Source: Ampelomyces quisqualis (taxonomy: Eukaryota > Ascomycota > Dothideomycetes > Pleosporales > Phaeosphaeriaceae). From it: 64,000 nucleotides of DNA. How positions within the stretch are numbered: the stretch's first letter is position 1; each line of letters starts with the position of its first letter. A program made the translations under genes and the position numbers. Of this stretch, positions 23,015 through 34,437 are shown one piece after another. The notes under the pieces were generated by a model that saw only the letters and a list, made by a program, of their open reading frames with translations, was not told where the DNA came from and did not search any database. The stretch lies in NCBI GenBank assembly GCA_018398575.1, contig JAGTXZ010000003.1, positions 2,604,001 to 2,668,000 of the forward strand, written 5' to 3'.

Positions 23015-24812
23015 ATGGGACTGTCCGAGTACCGGCAGCACAAGCAAGACTGGTGCGCGACGGCAGCGTGCACCACCAAGCAAGCAAGCTAACCAGCCCC
23101 CAGCCAGCGCAAGCAGTCGGAGCGGGCCTCGAAGATTGCGACCCTGCCTGCGCCGTACCGATACCCCCTCTCGCAGCAGGAGCGCACCATCCTCGGCAAA
23201 CCCATCCAAGAGCTCGTCCAAGACGTGCACAAGCAGGCCACGAGCCCCGTCGACATCCTGCGCGCATACGCCAAGGTTGCGATCAAGGCGCACGACAAGA
23301 CGAACTGCGTGACGGAGATACTGTTCCCCGAAGCGGAGGAATGGGCCGAGAGGGACATCAACCTAAAGAGCCCGCTTGCAGGCATACCCGTGTCGCTCAA
23401 GGACTCTATCCAGGTCAAAGGCTTCGACATCTCGGTGGGCTACTCGCGAAACGTGGGCAAGCCGTACGCTGAGGATGGCGCCATGGTGAAGCTGCTCAAG
23501 GACGCCGGCGCGGTGCCTTTTGTCAAGACGAACCTGCCCACGACCCTCCTCTCCTTTGAATCGACCAACGACGTCTGGGGCCGATGCAGGAATCCCCACA
23601 ATGACAAGTACTCGCCTGGGGGCTCAACGGGAGGAGAGTCAGCGCTGCTGGCCTTTGGCGGCAGTCGCATCGGCATCGGCTCCGACGTCGCAGGCTCGGT
23701 GCGCGCGCCAGCACACTTCTCGGGCTGCTACTCGATACGCTGCTCAACTGGGCGCTGGCCGAAGGTCGGCATGAACACGAGCATGTCGGGCCAAGAAGCC
23801 ATTCCCAGTGTCTTCAGCCCAATGGCGCGGACGCTCAACGACCTGACCTACTTCACGCGCAGCTTCATCCAAATGAAGCCATGGAAGTACGACTACACCT
23901 GCCACCCGTTGGAATGGCGCGAGGACCTTGAAACAGAGTACCAGGAGAAGAAGAAGCTCAGGATCGGCGTGATGCGCACCGACCACGTTGTCGACCCATC
24001 GCCTGCGTGCGCGCGTGCGCTGGACGAAGTAGCCAAGGCGCTTGCTGCTGAAGGCCATGAAGTCTACGACGTCGAGCCACCCTCGCCGTACGAGGCGCTG
24101 CAATTGGCGTCTCACCTGCTGCTCAGCGACGGTGGCAGCACCTTCATGTCTCACTTTCGGACGGGCGAGTGGAACGACCCGGGTGCGAAGCAGATGATCC
24201 GCTACATGCGCCTTCCTCGCTTCATCAAATACATACATTACCTCTACGTCAGGTATGTCAAGGGCGACCGCATCTGGGCTGGCTTGATCCGCAATTGGCA
24301 CCCCAAGACCGCATACGAGTACTGGCAGCTTGCTGGGAGGCGCGAGGCATACAAGGCCAACTTCTTCAACTGGTGGTCCGACGAGGCCAAGATGGATGTC
24401 ATGATCACTCCGCCAAATGCCACGCCCGCTGTGCCACACGGCGGTATGCATGATGCATGCAGCAGCTGCGGATATACATTCATGTTCAACCTGGTACGTT
24501 TCCGTCCCGAGGGTCGTGGTGCACGCGCTGACAAGAAGATCGTAGCTCGATTACTCCGCCGGTATCGTCCCAGTCACTCACGTGGACCCTAGCAAAGACG
24601 CTTTGCCATCTACTTTCAACCTCAAGAAGCTCAACGGAATAGCGCAAGGCGCGTACAAGCACTACGATGCCGAGAAAATGGCCGGTCTGCCTGTAGCTGT
24701 TCAGGTCGTTGGGCGCAGATTGGAAGAGGAGAAGGTTGTCGCAATTATGGAACGCGTAGAAGATGCATTGGACAAGCATGGTGGAAGATACCAACTTTTG
24801 GAAATTGACTGA
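23015..24812 (+). CDS. amidase-signature hydrolase (fungal acetamidase/fatty-acid-amide type), 564 aa
   Basis: Exons 23015-23052, 23104-24493 and 24546-24812 (introns of 51 and 52 bases) give 565 codons. The tiny first exon MGLSEYRQHKQD is joined through a CTAACC branch point and CCCCCAG acceptor. The Ser-cisSer-Lys triad of the amidase-signature family is present: Lys in PVSLKDSIQVKG, the cis-Ser in SPGGSTGGES, and the nucleophile in GSDVAGSVRAP. Members hydrolyse C-N bonds of amides; which amide is unknown. The last exon adds the usual C-terminal VTHVDPSKD and GLPVAVQVVGRRLEEEKV. No signal peptide, so probably cytosolic. Starting within exon 2, as a simple ORF call would, loses about 50 residues. 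Confidence 0.92.
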
Positions 24813-25803
24813 GACATGAATCCAGAACTTGACGCAGATGATTGTGCTTAGGCGTCTTTTTCCGAGTTGTGTTTTTCAATTAGTATGCATTGCGACCACA
24901 TACATGAAGTGTGTAAGATCCTCGTGTGCACTCGCGCTGTAACCCGGCTCAGGTGACTTTCTTTCTTGTACGCCGTACCTTCCACTATTTGGCGAGAGCG
25001 CCTTCCCCCGGGAAATAAAATGAACGACGTCTGCGTCTTCACTCTCCAAGTACACGAATACCTGCCTTAATCATACTCGAAAACCACCGTAACTGTTTCC
25101 ACTGTCTCCGTCCACCGATCATCGCGTCGTCTTCTCAGCCCAGCAATACAAATCCCGGCGTTACCTCCTAGTTCCCCAATCTTAGGGACCGAGCAGAAAA
25201 GTTACACATAATTTGGAATTACAGTCAGGTCATGCTTCTGTAATTCGGCGTCATAGTTGCCAGCGGATCCGCGACCGACTGCGTTTGGCCTCGATCTACC
25301 GGCTCTTTGCCCCGCTCACGTCATGTCGTTCCCCTCTCCAGGCTCCCTGGCTGGCCCATTGGTCCATTTTTGAGCTTCGATATGTTTTCGGATGGACGAT
25401 GAAGAACAAGAAAACAGAGGCGCAGAGGTGGACGCGAGAAACAAGGGAAGCAGATGATTTTGAGTATATAGCTGGCATTGGATGGGGTTGGAGAAACGGC
25501 ATATCTCGCCGCAACTGTACCATCTGTGAGAGTGTGCACGCCCGCCTTCTCCGCGCCGCGTTTGACAAATCATCAGCGCACAAGGGTCCACGCTGATGCG
25601 CGTGCAAGCGGGGTCCAGAACGTCTGGAAGTAAAGAGGGCGGCAATGATGGGATGGGTTAAACTCCAAACGTTCTTGGGATCGGGTCCGGAGAGAGAGAG
25701 AGAGCCCTATAAATACCTGGCTATCTTTTACTGAGGACCTTGCTGTCCCATCCCCTCGAGACATTACCGAATCAAGGAATCGATATTTAGACGCTAAGCA
25801 GAT
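24813..25803. other. intergenic, promoter of GFA gene at the right end
   Basis: About 990 bases. A purine run (GA repeats) sits at about 25690-25703 just before a TATA box. A 127-codon plus-strand frame at 25213-25596 overlaps equally long minus frames and has no domains, so it is not called. Confidence 0.5.
25708..25715 (+). promoter_or_regulatory. TATA box of GFA-family gene
   Basis: TATAAATA about 96 bases before the ATG at 25804, preceded by a GA-repeat tract. The position fits a fungal core promoter. Confidence 0.5.
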
Positions 25804-26409
25804 ATGTCGTCGTTCAACGGAAAGTGCCATTGCGGTAATACGGAGTGGACCGCGGAGTTGAACCAGGAACAGCAGGGCCATATTTTGTGGTACGTATTCC
25901 CAACATCTACACATGTTTTCCCTCCACGGGGAAGATGATTGGTCGTACAACGCGTTGACTGACAATCGTTATTCCACAGCCATTGCGATACCTGCAAACT
26001 CCTGTCCGGCAGCCCATACACGCTCAACCAAATCATCCCGCAAACCGCCTTGAAGATCACAAAGGGCAAAGACCTGGGTAAATACACGTACAAGGGCGAT
26101 TCAGGAAACGGTGTACACTGCGTAAGTCATCCCCCATCGCACTGCATTCATGTGTGGCGGAACGTGTCAGGTAGACAAGACGTTGTGCTGATTCGGCGGG
26201 GAAATACGTAGTACTACTGCAAGAACTGCACCACGCACGTGTACCACCAGCAAGATGTGATGCCTGACAACATCGTCCTGCGCACGATTCTCCTGCATGA
26301 TGGTGGATTGGGCGCTGGGTTGAAGCCCGCGGCGGAGATTTACGGCAAGGCGAGGTTTGGATGGGAGAAGGAGGTTGCGCAGACTTTTGAGACGATGCCG
26401 CCTTCGTAG
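25804..26409 (+). CDS. GFA/CENP-V-family zinc protein, 141 aa
   Basis: Three short exons, 25804-25889, 25980-26121 and 26212-26409, joined in phase to 142 codons; none is a long open frame, so it is easily overlooked. The zinc-binding cysteines of the glutathione-dependent formaldehyde-activating (GFA) fold are all visible: GKCHCG near residue 8, CHCDTC near 29, and CKNC near 79. The exon junctions fall inside the Cys motifs (IL-C|HCDTCK) and restore them exactly, supporting the splice sites. Bacterial Gfa was described as joining formaldehyde to glutathione; most fungal members have unknown substrates. Its 3' end faces that of MsrA, with about 116 bases between stops. Confidence 0.9.
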
Positions 26410-26525
26410 ACATGTTACGACTTGTCATGTCGTCGCAACCAAATACCCAAAAAATAAAGTTGAGAAAGAATCATACCCTGAAGTAAACTCCCCAGCATAG
26501 ATTGTCAAACTATAGAGCGGCAAGT

Positions 26526-27203
26526 CTAATCCGCCAGCGGAGGAAAACTCCTCAAAAAGTGACTTGGACACTCGTATCCTCCTGGATTGTTATCCAAATA
26601 CAGCTGGTGATACTGCTCTGCGTCCCACCACTTACCCGCAGGCAGAATCTCGGTAACTACGTTGCCCTTCCACCACTGCTCATTGACCTTCTTGGTAATG
26701 TCGCGCGCCTCCTTTTCTTGCTCTGCATTGTGGTAGAAGATGGCGGAGCGGTATTGCGAGCCTGTGTCTGGTCCTTGGCGGTTTGCAGTAGTGGGGTCGT
26801 GCATTTTGTAGAAGAATTCGAGGAGGGTGCGGTAGGTGACTTTTTGGGGATCGTAGATTACCTGGAGGGCTTCGGCGTCTGTGAGTGTGTGAGGAATGTT
26901 GTTAACCATTGCTTCTAGTTGGACGGCGCTCGTGTTTTTTTTGGTTTGTTAATGGTACTTACGTCCACTTCGTCCACTGCACACAGCGCGATAACTCGGG
27001 TTGTCGCTGTCTCCGCCAATGTACCCTACGCGCGCATCGTACAGCCCTTGGTTCTTGAACTGCTTGCGATACATGTGCTCGACGCCCCAAAAACATCCGG
27101 CTGCCACCGTGACGCTCTGTGCGCCTGATGGCAGGGTCATGGGGGTGGCGGGGTTGTTGGACATGGTGCTGAAAGGGCGGAAGAGCTTGGTCAGAAAGGA
27201 CAT
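26526..27203 (-). CDS. msrA: peptide methionine sulfoxide reductase A (MsrA), 197 aa
   Basis: Reduces methionine-S-sulfoxide in proteins and free methionine. Two exons, 27203-26963 and 26878-26526, with an 84-base intron; the chosen acceptor restores GRSGHAEALQVIYD, whereas a nearer AG would add 12 odd residues (QAMVNNIPHTLT). The catalytic motif GCFWG is at residues 36-40 (Cys37), followed by GYIGGDSDNPSYRAVCSG. The C-terminal part has FFYKMHDPTTANRQGPDTG. The first 13 residues, MSFLTKLFRPFST, resemble a mitochondrial presequence and Met14 begins a likely cytosolic form, so dual targeting is plausible. Only the nucleophile Cys is in the classic position; a resolving Cys in the tail may be that of GGYECPSHF. 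Confidence 0.95.
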
Positions 27204-28574
27204 GGAGAGGTGGGAAAGGAAGATGAAGAGAGCGGTTTGAATGAGCTTCAGCTTGAATGATGTCTGAAGCTGGAGACTTGGTGATTGAGAAACTGTTGTG
27301 GGAAAGAAGTGGCGCGAAGAGGCCTGGGTATTACGCGACTCAGATTCGCCGCAGAAGATTACTTCCTGAACACGAGGATGTCTCTGACGCCATCATTGAG
27401 GTCTGACAAATCCGAGCTTCAGCCACGTTGTGGCGGTGCGGCGGTGCGATGCGGCTTCTTACCAACGACATTATTGTCGCTTTTGTCGTTCTTTCGATTC
27501 GCGCGTGGTGCACTCTTCAATGTCGTTACTTTTGCTTCAAACAGCCGCCATTCTCTACGCGCCATAGCACTTCTGCAGATTGACGCGCCTATGTACGTTT
27601 AACCGGGTAGTGCTCGTGGCTCAGGCTCCAGGTCGGCCTTCGAGCAGCGCATGCTTGCTCTTGACTGTGATGGCCTGGAAAATAATCTTCCACCTCTTTG
27701 TGTGCGTACGGATTTGCGATGACCACTTGAACTCGTCGCGTTCTCGCGGGCTGGCCGCCACCATGCGTTCAGACTCGCCGAGCAGCTTTACGCAGCGAAC
27801 TAGATTGGCGGACTTGCAGACCACGCGACTTCTGCAGCCATCAGTCCCAAAAAGTGACATCTTGTTTGTCTCAGTCGCCCTTCAAGTTCAGCTCTTGTAT
27901 CGTGAAGCAGTGTCCTCATCAAGTTAGCGCAACTATGGGGCGGACGTCGCACGGCTGACAGCTCCCTTGGCTTACCACCTCCTTCTTGCCAAGTAGAGTC
28001 TTGCTATTGTCGTATTGCGCCCCGGATACACGATGTGTGTAATCAATCGCCAATATATTCCGCTTGAAGTTAACCGACTTCGGTTATACTCGACCCTTCA
28101 CTAGCCGGCAGAGTGCGTTACTGTGCAGGTCTGGACTATTCACGATATGTCTTCCCAGGTGGCCCCTTTTCAACCACCAGGCATATGAAGGATATCATGA
28201 CTACTTTCCGAGCGTTATTTTTGTCTTTTCCTGCTTCGAACCTGCACATGCTCTTGCAGGAAATCGTTTTCGCTAACGTAAATAGTCCCAGGGTCTCGAG
28301 CCACGATGGAATGACAAGCTTTAATAAAAGGTTAATCTAGCCGCAATGTCTGGGTCCTTCTTCGAGATCTACGACAAGGAACAATCTCGACGACTACCCT
28401 CACGAAAACCCTCTCTTCGGTGAGGCTCTATTTTCAGCATCCGTTCCGCAGCATTCTGCCGATGCATTGCATACGGGACCATAGATGAATGTTACTGCTC
28501 AAGTGGAGCCGCGTTCGCTGGCCCTTGAGGGCTCATACATTCATACCCAGCATTCAGGCCCTCGTGCTGCTATT
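27204..28574. other. intergenic, no gene seen
   Basis: About 1.4 kb between the MsrA start and the unrecognised gene at 28575. Several overlapping frames of 70-115 codons on both strands lack domains and cannot be ranked. Confidence 0.45.
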
Positions 28575-29203
28575 CTAAGCTCGGTACCACAGGGTACTAG
28601 ATTCATCCAATTCAACTTCATCTACTGAGGCCGTGCTGGCCCACGAAGACTTCAGATGCTTTACACAGGCGAGCTGCGGGTCGCTCTGAAGTAGAGCAAA
28701 CCGGGCGTAATTATGATCATCTGATGAACGAGTGCCGATGTACTTCGCACCTTTGGGAAATGGCATGCTCCAGTAGCTACCAGGATTTGCGTCCGGAAAA
28801 AAGCGAACCCAGGTATGCCTATGGCAGTTCGTTCTGCGTGAACCGCGACCATCCGAGTAGGACAGCCACCGGACCAAACTGATAGGACTATACGACGCAT
28901 CCAGTCCGGAAAGCCTTCGCGACTGACCTGGATTATCTGACACGAAGATGCCTCGTCGTCTGCTACCAGGCCAACAGTACGCCATGAGATCTGATTTTGC
29001 TGCAACGAAGATTGCTAGAAGTGCCCCAGAACGCCAGAAGCGCCACTGGAAAATCTTGCATCGCAAGGTGTCGTAAAACACAAACTCACCTGAGCAACGC
29101 AGTCGTCTAGACCTATGAGCACAAACGGCCCGCCGGTCCAGCCGTACTCGATATTGCCATTGACACTTGGCAGCTGCTCTCCGACTCGACTGTACGGCTG
29201 CAT
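28575..29203 (-). CDS. unrecognised two-exon protein, about 194 aa
   Basis: I do not recognise a family. ATG 29203 opens a 114-base exon (MQPYSRVGEQLPSVNG, then GPFVLIGLDDCVAQ) that ends at a consensus GTGAGT donor. A 44-base intron to the acceptor TTCCAG at 29046 keeps the frame into a 471-base exon ending at 28575. The second exon has a hydrophobic stretch (GALLAIFVAAKSDLMAY) and a Ser/Arg/Trp-rich body (SPISLVRWLSYSDGRG, HTWVRFFPDANPGSYW). The frame is also open upstream of the ATG without another start. It is divergent from the DUF4360 gene. It could be a real orphan gene or a decayed one. Confidence 0.4.
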
Positions 29204-29273
29204 GGACGGAAATGGTATCGTGGAACCTGTGGGTGATTCCCTAATATCAGAGTGCCAAATGCCGAAGAAGTAG

Positions 29274-29281
29274 TATATAAA
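29274..29281 (+). promoter_or_regulatory. TATA box of DUF4360 gene
   Basis: TATATAAA about 127 bases upstream of the ATG at 29408, in the 204-base gap between divergent genes. Confidence 0.5.
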
Positions 29282-29407
29282 CTTGGTCTATATCTCTTTT
29301 TAACTGATCATCATTCAGCTTCCCCCTCTCGGTCATCATACACTTCTCATCTACCCTCTAAATCTTCCACGTCTTCGGATCAACACCCTCGTCCCAACTC
29401 ATTCAAT

Positions 29408-30142
29408 ATGAAGTGGCTCCTTGCTCTTGTTCCCCTTGCCGCGGCGCTGCCCGGTCTTCCCACTGTTGAGGTTGGCGATGCTCCTCCAGTTGGCTCGGTA
29501 CCTCCACTTCGCACCTCATGAATGTATACACTCTGATACACAATAGGTTAAAATTCGAGGTGTCAGCTATGGTGGAACGGGATGTCCACAGGGCACCATG
29601 AGCTCCCAGATCTCCAACGACCGCAGCGTCGTTACCCTGATCTTCGACTCGTACATTGCCTCCATCGGCCCCGGTATCTCCGTCACCGAGCAGCGCAAGA
29701 ACTGCCAGCTCAACGTCGACCTTGAGTACCCCGGAGGCTTCCAGTACTCCGTCCTGTCTGCCGACTACCGTGGTTACTCTTCGATCCAGAAGGGTGTTAC
29801 CGGAACTCTGAAGTCCACATACTACTTCTCAGGTCAGACTGCTCAGGTATGTGCTCAGTGGCCTCGGCGAACATGCATCATGATGGATTCTGATGCAACA
29901 TGCAGACCTCGACCGAGTACAGCTTCGTGGGCCCCGTCAACGGCGACTACCTCAAGCACGACGAGGCCGACTCCACCTCGATTGTCTGGTCGCCCTGCGG
30001 TGCCGTCGGCATGCTCAACATCAACTCCCAGGTCCGTCTGACCAGCTCCAGCTCCTCTGCCACCGGCCTTCTTACCACCGACTCAACCGATCTCAAGTTC
30101 ACCCAAGTCGTGTACGTGCAGTGGCAGAAGTGCAACAAGTAG
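29408..30142 (+). CDS. secreted DUF4360-family protein, 208 aa
   Basis: Three exons, 29408-29497, 29547-29846 and 29906-30142, with all junctions in phase 0, totalling 209 codons. The signal peptide is evident: MKWLLALVPLAAALPGLP. The mature part matches the fungal DUF4360 pattern: IRGVSYGGTGCPQGTMSSQI, then VTLIFDSYIASIGPG, RKNCQLNVDLEYPGG, and a tail with FTQVVYVQWQKCNK. The four cysteines probably form disulfides. DUF4360 proteins are small secreted beta-rich proteins of unknown role, common in plant-associated and saprobic fungi; an extracellular or effector-like function would be inference only. It has a good TATA box, which suits a regulated, strongly expressed gene. Confidence 0.92.
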
Positions 30143-30593
30143 AGGCTGAGCATCACGTGAAGTGCGCGCAATCGAACAGGGTCGCTTGCGATTACCAAGT
30201 GGAGGCCGGTTGACTTGGGGAGGTTGGCATGGAAGAAGTGCGAGGGGTGAAGTGGTTGGTGCCAAGGCTTGATTGTGATTGCAAGGGTTTTGATGATAGC
30301 ATTATGTTTCGGTTTGTTGGTATGCAACGGCATGGACGCATCTCCACAATCCGGTCCTCTTGGTCGATTCACGTTGATGTCGTGCAATTGCCCTTTCTGA
30401 ACGGTCGTGGTGTGATCACGTGGTTAGCGTCTGGGTCGTCGCCGTTGTCGCGTCCGACACTACTTGTGTTGTTGTGTGGCTCGTGCGTCACAAACACTGA
30501 GTTGTCACGACACACCTTCGCTCTCGGCGTTTTGTTCCTGCAGAGCTTGCGTTGGGTATCTTCGACTTCTAGACCCCCAAATCCTCGACGACC
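30143..30593. other. intergenic, 5' region of kinesin gene
   Basis: About 450 bases between DUF4360 and the kinesin start. No domain-bearing frame was seen; the part nearest the kinesin start must hold its promoter and leader. Confidence 0.5.
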
Positions 30594-33500
30594 ATGGCCA
30601 GCGATGGCGCGTCTTCTATTTCCGTCACAGTCCGAGTCCGGCCGTTCACCATCCGAGAAGCGGCGCAATTGTCGAGATGCGACGACCAGGCCTTGTTCCT
30701 CGGGGACGGCTCTCTGGCTGCCGCGCCGACGCCCAAGCTGAGCTCCAAGGGCATCAAGCCTGTCATCAAGGTTCTGGACGAGAAGTGCTTGTACGAGGAA
30801 CCCAGCAGTCCGCATGGGGAGGAGCAGCTGACTCGCGCCTAGAATCTTCGACCCGCCAGAGGACGCACAGGTGCATCGCTTCACCCGCTCAACCGTCGGG
30901 CCCCAAGGAAAGCGAGTAAAGGACCAGACCTTTGCATTCGACCGAGTCTTCGACGAGACAACCACACAGGGCGATGTCTACGAAGCTACGACCAAGCCTC
31001 TGCTGGACAGCGTGCTCGACGGATACAATGCGACCGTCTTCGCTTACGGCGCCACTGGCTGCGGAAAGACGCACACGATTACGTGCGTCCATGGCGATTG
31101 GCACGGACAAGGCCGCGCTAACTTGCACACAGGGGAACCGCACAGCAACCCGGCATCATCTTCATGACCATGCAGGAGCTGTTCGAGAAGATATCGGACC
31201 TGCAGGAAACACGCGCCACGGAGATCACGCTCTCTTACCTTGAGATCTACAACGAGACAATCCGCGACTTGTTGGTCGAGGGTGGAAGCAAAACAACGCT
31301 CATGCTGCGCGAAGACGCGAATCAGGCTGTGTCGGTGGCTGGACTCTCTAGCCATCGCCCCCAGAATGTAAGCACATTGCGCGATGCCTCTGGTGTGAAT
31401 GCTAATGGCTGCCCAGGTCCAAGAAGTCATGGACATCATCGTGCGCGGCAACGAGTACCGAACAATGTCTCCAACCGAAGCCAACGCAACCTCTTCCAGA
31501 TCCCACGCTGTCCTCCAGATCAACGTCTCCTCCAAAGATCGCAATGCTTCCGTCAACGAGCCCCACACAATGGCCACCCTCAGCATCATCGATCTCGCAG
31601 GAAGTGAGAGAGCGAGTGCCACAAAGAACCGCGGCGAGCGATTAATAGAAGGTGCCAACATCAACAAGTCGTTGCTTGCGCTTGGAAGCTGCATCAACGC
31701 CCTGTGCGACGCGCGGAAACGAAACCACGTTCCCTACCGAAACTCGAAGCTCACCCGGTTGCTAAAGTTCTCCCTTGGAGGCAACTGCAAGACTGTCATG
31801 ATTGTCTGCGTCAGTCCTTCCAGTGCTCATTTCGACGAAACGCAAAACACGCTGCGATACGCAAACCGAGCGAAGAATATTCAGACCAAGATCACAAAGA
31901 ATGTCTACAATGTCAACCGCCATGTCAAGGACTACCTCAAGAAGATTGATGAGCAACGGGCGTTGATTGATGAGTTGATGAAGAAGCAGACGGACTTTGA
32001 GGGCAGCGCGTTCGTCAAGTATCAGAAGCAGAGCGAAAAGAAGGACAGCGTATTGAGAGACGCATTAATTCGTCTACGTCAATCTTATGCCGATTCCGAA
32101 CCTGAGCGCAAGGACCGGCTGAACATGATGAAGACATTGAAACAAGCCGAGAAGCGTATTTCACTCATTTCTTCTTGGATTGCTGCTTTCGATAATGTCA
32201 AGGACGCCCGGGAAAGTGAAGAAATGCCTTCGCAAATCATGGCAATGAGGGACACAGCGGTCGGCATATCGGCGGAGCTCGAACAAACGCGCCAGCATTG
32301 TCATCGTCGGATAGAGCGCGCAAATTGGACAAGTAAGATGGACACAGCTCTTGGTGTAGGACTGAAGGGTCTGGCAGAGATCGACGGATCGACTGACGGT
32401 CATGATGCGGCCAGCCTCACGCGAGAGTACGAGTTATTGAAGGCGAACGCCGACCGAGAGTCTCTCCACGCCTTGCTTGACCAAGAAAAAGGTGGAGACG
32501 CAGCCATTGTCCAGGTGCTCGTTCAAGCACACATCGAGACGGTAACAATTTTGAGCCAGATCACCCAGCTCAGCGATACCGAGGCGGTGGAAACCGCAAG
32601 GAAGCTCATTACCAAGATTATGAACTCCTGCTCCAATGCAACCTCTCAAGCGATCCGGCCAGATGGCGGGCTGCCGGTCACTGAATTCTTCGCCCCAACC
32701 CATAGAGGCACACCAAAGAGACGAAAGCCAGTGAAGATCATGGAGCCCTCGCCAATGCGGCCCCTTGCTTTGCCGACTCTCACGGAAGCGCCACATCTCA
32801 CAGCATCCCCCATGAAGGCGTCGCCTCGACGAAGGAAAATGGTTGCAGCCAAGAAGGGTGTACAATTTTCACCCATGAAGAAGAAGTCGCCGTCGAAGGC
32901 GAAACGTGGCGTCCGATGGCGTGACGATACGGAGAATGGTACTCTCGCAGAATTTCAGAAGACTCCCGAACATGTAGAGAGCACACCGACTGCCTCATCA
33001 GTTGAGGTCCCAACTCCAACCCACACACTGCCCATGGACCCAGCCGCACCAGACCATAATGGATCTTCGCCGATACCCTCTCCGCCAAAGGCCTCTGTAG
33101 ACCTTAAACGATCGGGGCGGTTTGCTCTCGGTGCTCTATTAAAGAAGTCGGACGAGTCGCCAGCTCCTCCAATGATGCATTCTTTCAGCTCCGACTCTGA
33201 TAATACATCACCCCTACGCGAGATAGGCAATAACAGTGTGCGCAAGTCATCGCTGAACGTTGTCGAGAATGCTGCTTCGCCTGAAAGGACTGGCAACTCG
33301 TCGAGCTCGGAGGAGGAAAAGTGGACGGGCTCGGAAGCCCGCAAGATCGGAACAGCGCTGAAGCGCCGCTCGTCAACGAACCAAGGCTCTGTCCCGATCA
33401 GTCGCGCCCATCGTCGTCGTAGCCCGACCGCAACATCGTGTAGTCCACCAAACGAGAATTCCATGTTCTCTGCGAGTGCGGCGCGTCGTATGGTCAAAAA

Positions 33501-33717
33501 CATTCACGATGCTGACTGGAAGAACAGCGTGCTCAGCCCACGAACCACGCCGATCATGAAGGGTGCTGCAAGACGCACGACGGTGGCTATCACCGGAGAA
33601 GATCATCCACGAGAACCTGCGAGCCTGAACAGGGCGCCTATCAGGATCAGTAGCACTGGTTCGAATGGTAGCAGCAGAGGTAGTCTTGCGCCTGGGTCTA
33701 AGAGTGTCTGGCGCTAA
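30594..33717 (+). CDS. kinesin-8 motor protein (Kip3/Klp5/Klp6 type), 990 aa
   Basis: Plus-end-directed microtubule motor of the group that shortens microtubules and positions spindles and nuclei. Exons 30594-30790, 30843-31082, 31133-31367 and 31417-33717 join in phase to 991 codons. The motor domain is N-terminal (about 8-375): VRVRPFTIREA, P-loop GATGCGKTHT, switch I NATSSRSHAV, switch II DLAGSERASA, and RNSKLTRLLKFSLGGN. Introns 1 and 2 fall inside the motor and their joins restore KCLIFDPPED and HTITGTAQQPG. A coiled-coil neck (VNRHVKDYLKKIDEQRALIDE) follows. The tail is Ser/Pro/Lys-rich with SPMK-type repeats and basic clusters, suited to phosphorylation and nuclear import. Kinesin-8 is favoured over kinesin-1 or -3 by the FDPPED loop and neck. 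Confidence 0.93.
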
Positions 33718-34318
33718 AGCTCCTTGCTGATGACTCTCATAGTCCGCTGGGGTTTCTGACCAATTTACTCCTTGTCATCTTCGTCTTTCGCAGGATTTCG
33801 GCGTCTTGAGCGAAAAACACCAGGATGGAGGCGTTGTTTGGATCTCGCATTTTTTATTGTAAATCCAGGAAAACCATCAAAGCATTCAACGGCCGGCTCA
33901 TCTTTGGGTTATCGGCCTATGGCAGTCTCTTTTGGCGTTGCGCATGGCTGGACACCTCTTTCCTGTCCTTCAACTTCCACATGGAAGTGGTGTATTCATA
34001 ATGTCTTTCGAGTCGCATATTTAGAATCATGATGACCCTCTCCATTGCAGCTACTGCTAATCGTATTCCGTCATATTGTCTTGCTCATCACCAGTACATC
34101 CAAGCAGTCAGACAGAATACCATCGTCGTCGGCGGCAGCTCGGTGAATCTCGGCTACTCTCTCCCGGCTATCGCTGCGATCCGGTGATTCCGGTCCCGAA
34201 CGATCGAGTCGTTGTGTCCAGTACCCCACCATTGTCATTATTAATCTTAAGTATTGCGTGATGTGTCCCCGCTCTCTAGGGAAAGCCTTTGGCAGATCCA
34301 AAGTCCGTCTAGCTTACA
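33718..34318. other. intergenic, no gene seen
   Basis: About 600 bases after the kinesin gene. Frames at 33772-34032 and 34071-34301 have no domain resemblance. Confidence 0.45.
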
Positions 34319-34326
34319 TATATAAA
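34319..34326 (+). promoter_or_regulatory. TATA box of MDR oxidoreductase gene
   Basis: TATATAAA about 112 bases before the ATG at 34438. Confidence 0.5.
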
Positions 34327-34437
34327 GCGTACTTCGACCCCGTTGGCGGACAGATGTCATTCAACCCTGGAATATTATTGTAAGAGCTTAGAATAAGACT
34401 GAGTCTACACCCAATCGACAGACTTGTGTTTGCAAAT

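Noticed and set aside
23744..24451. 235-codon minus-strand frame
   Set aside because: Antisense to the amidase; no family resemblance.
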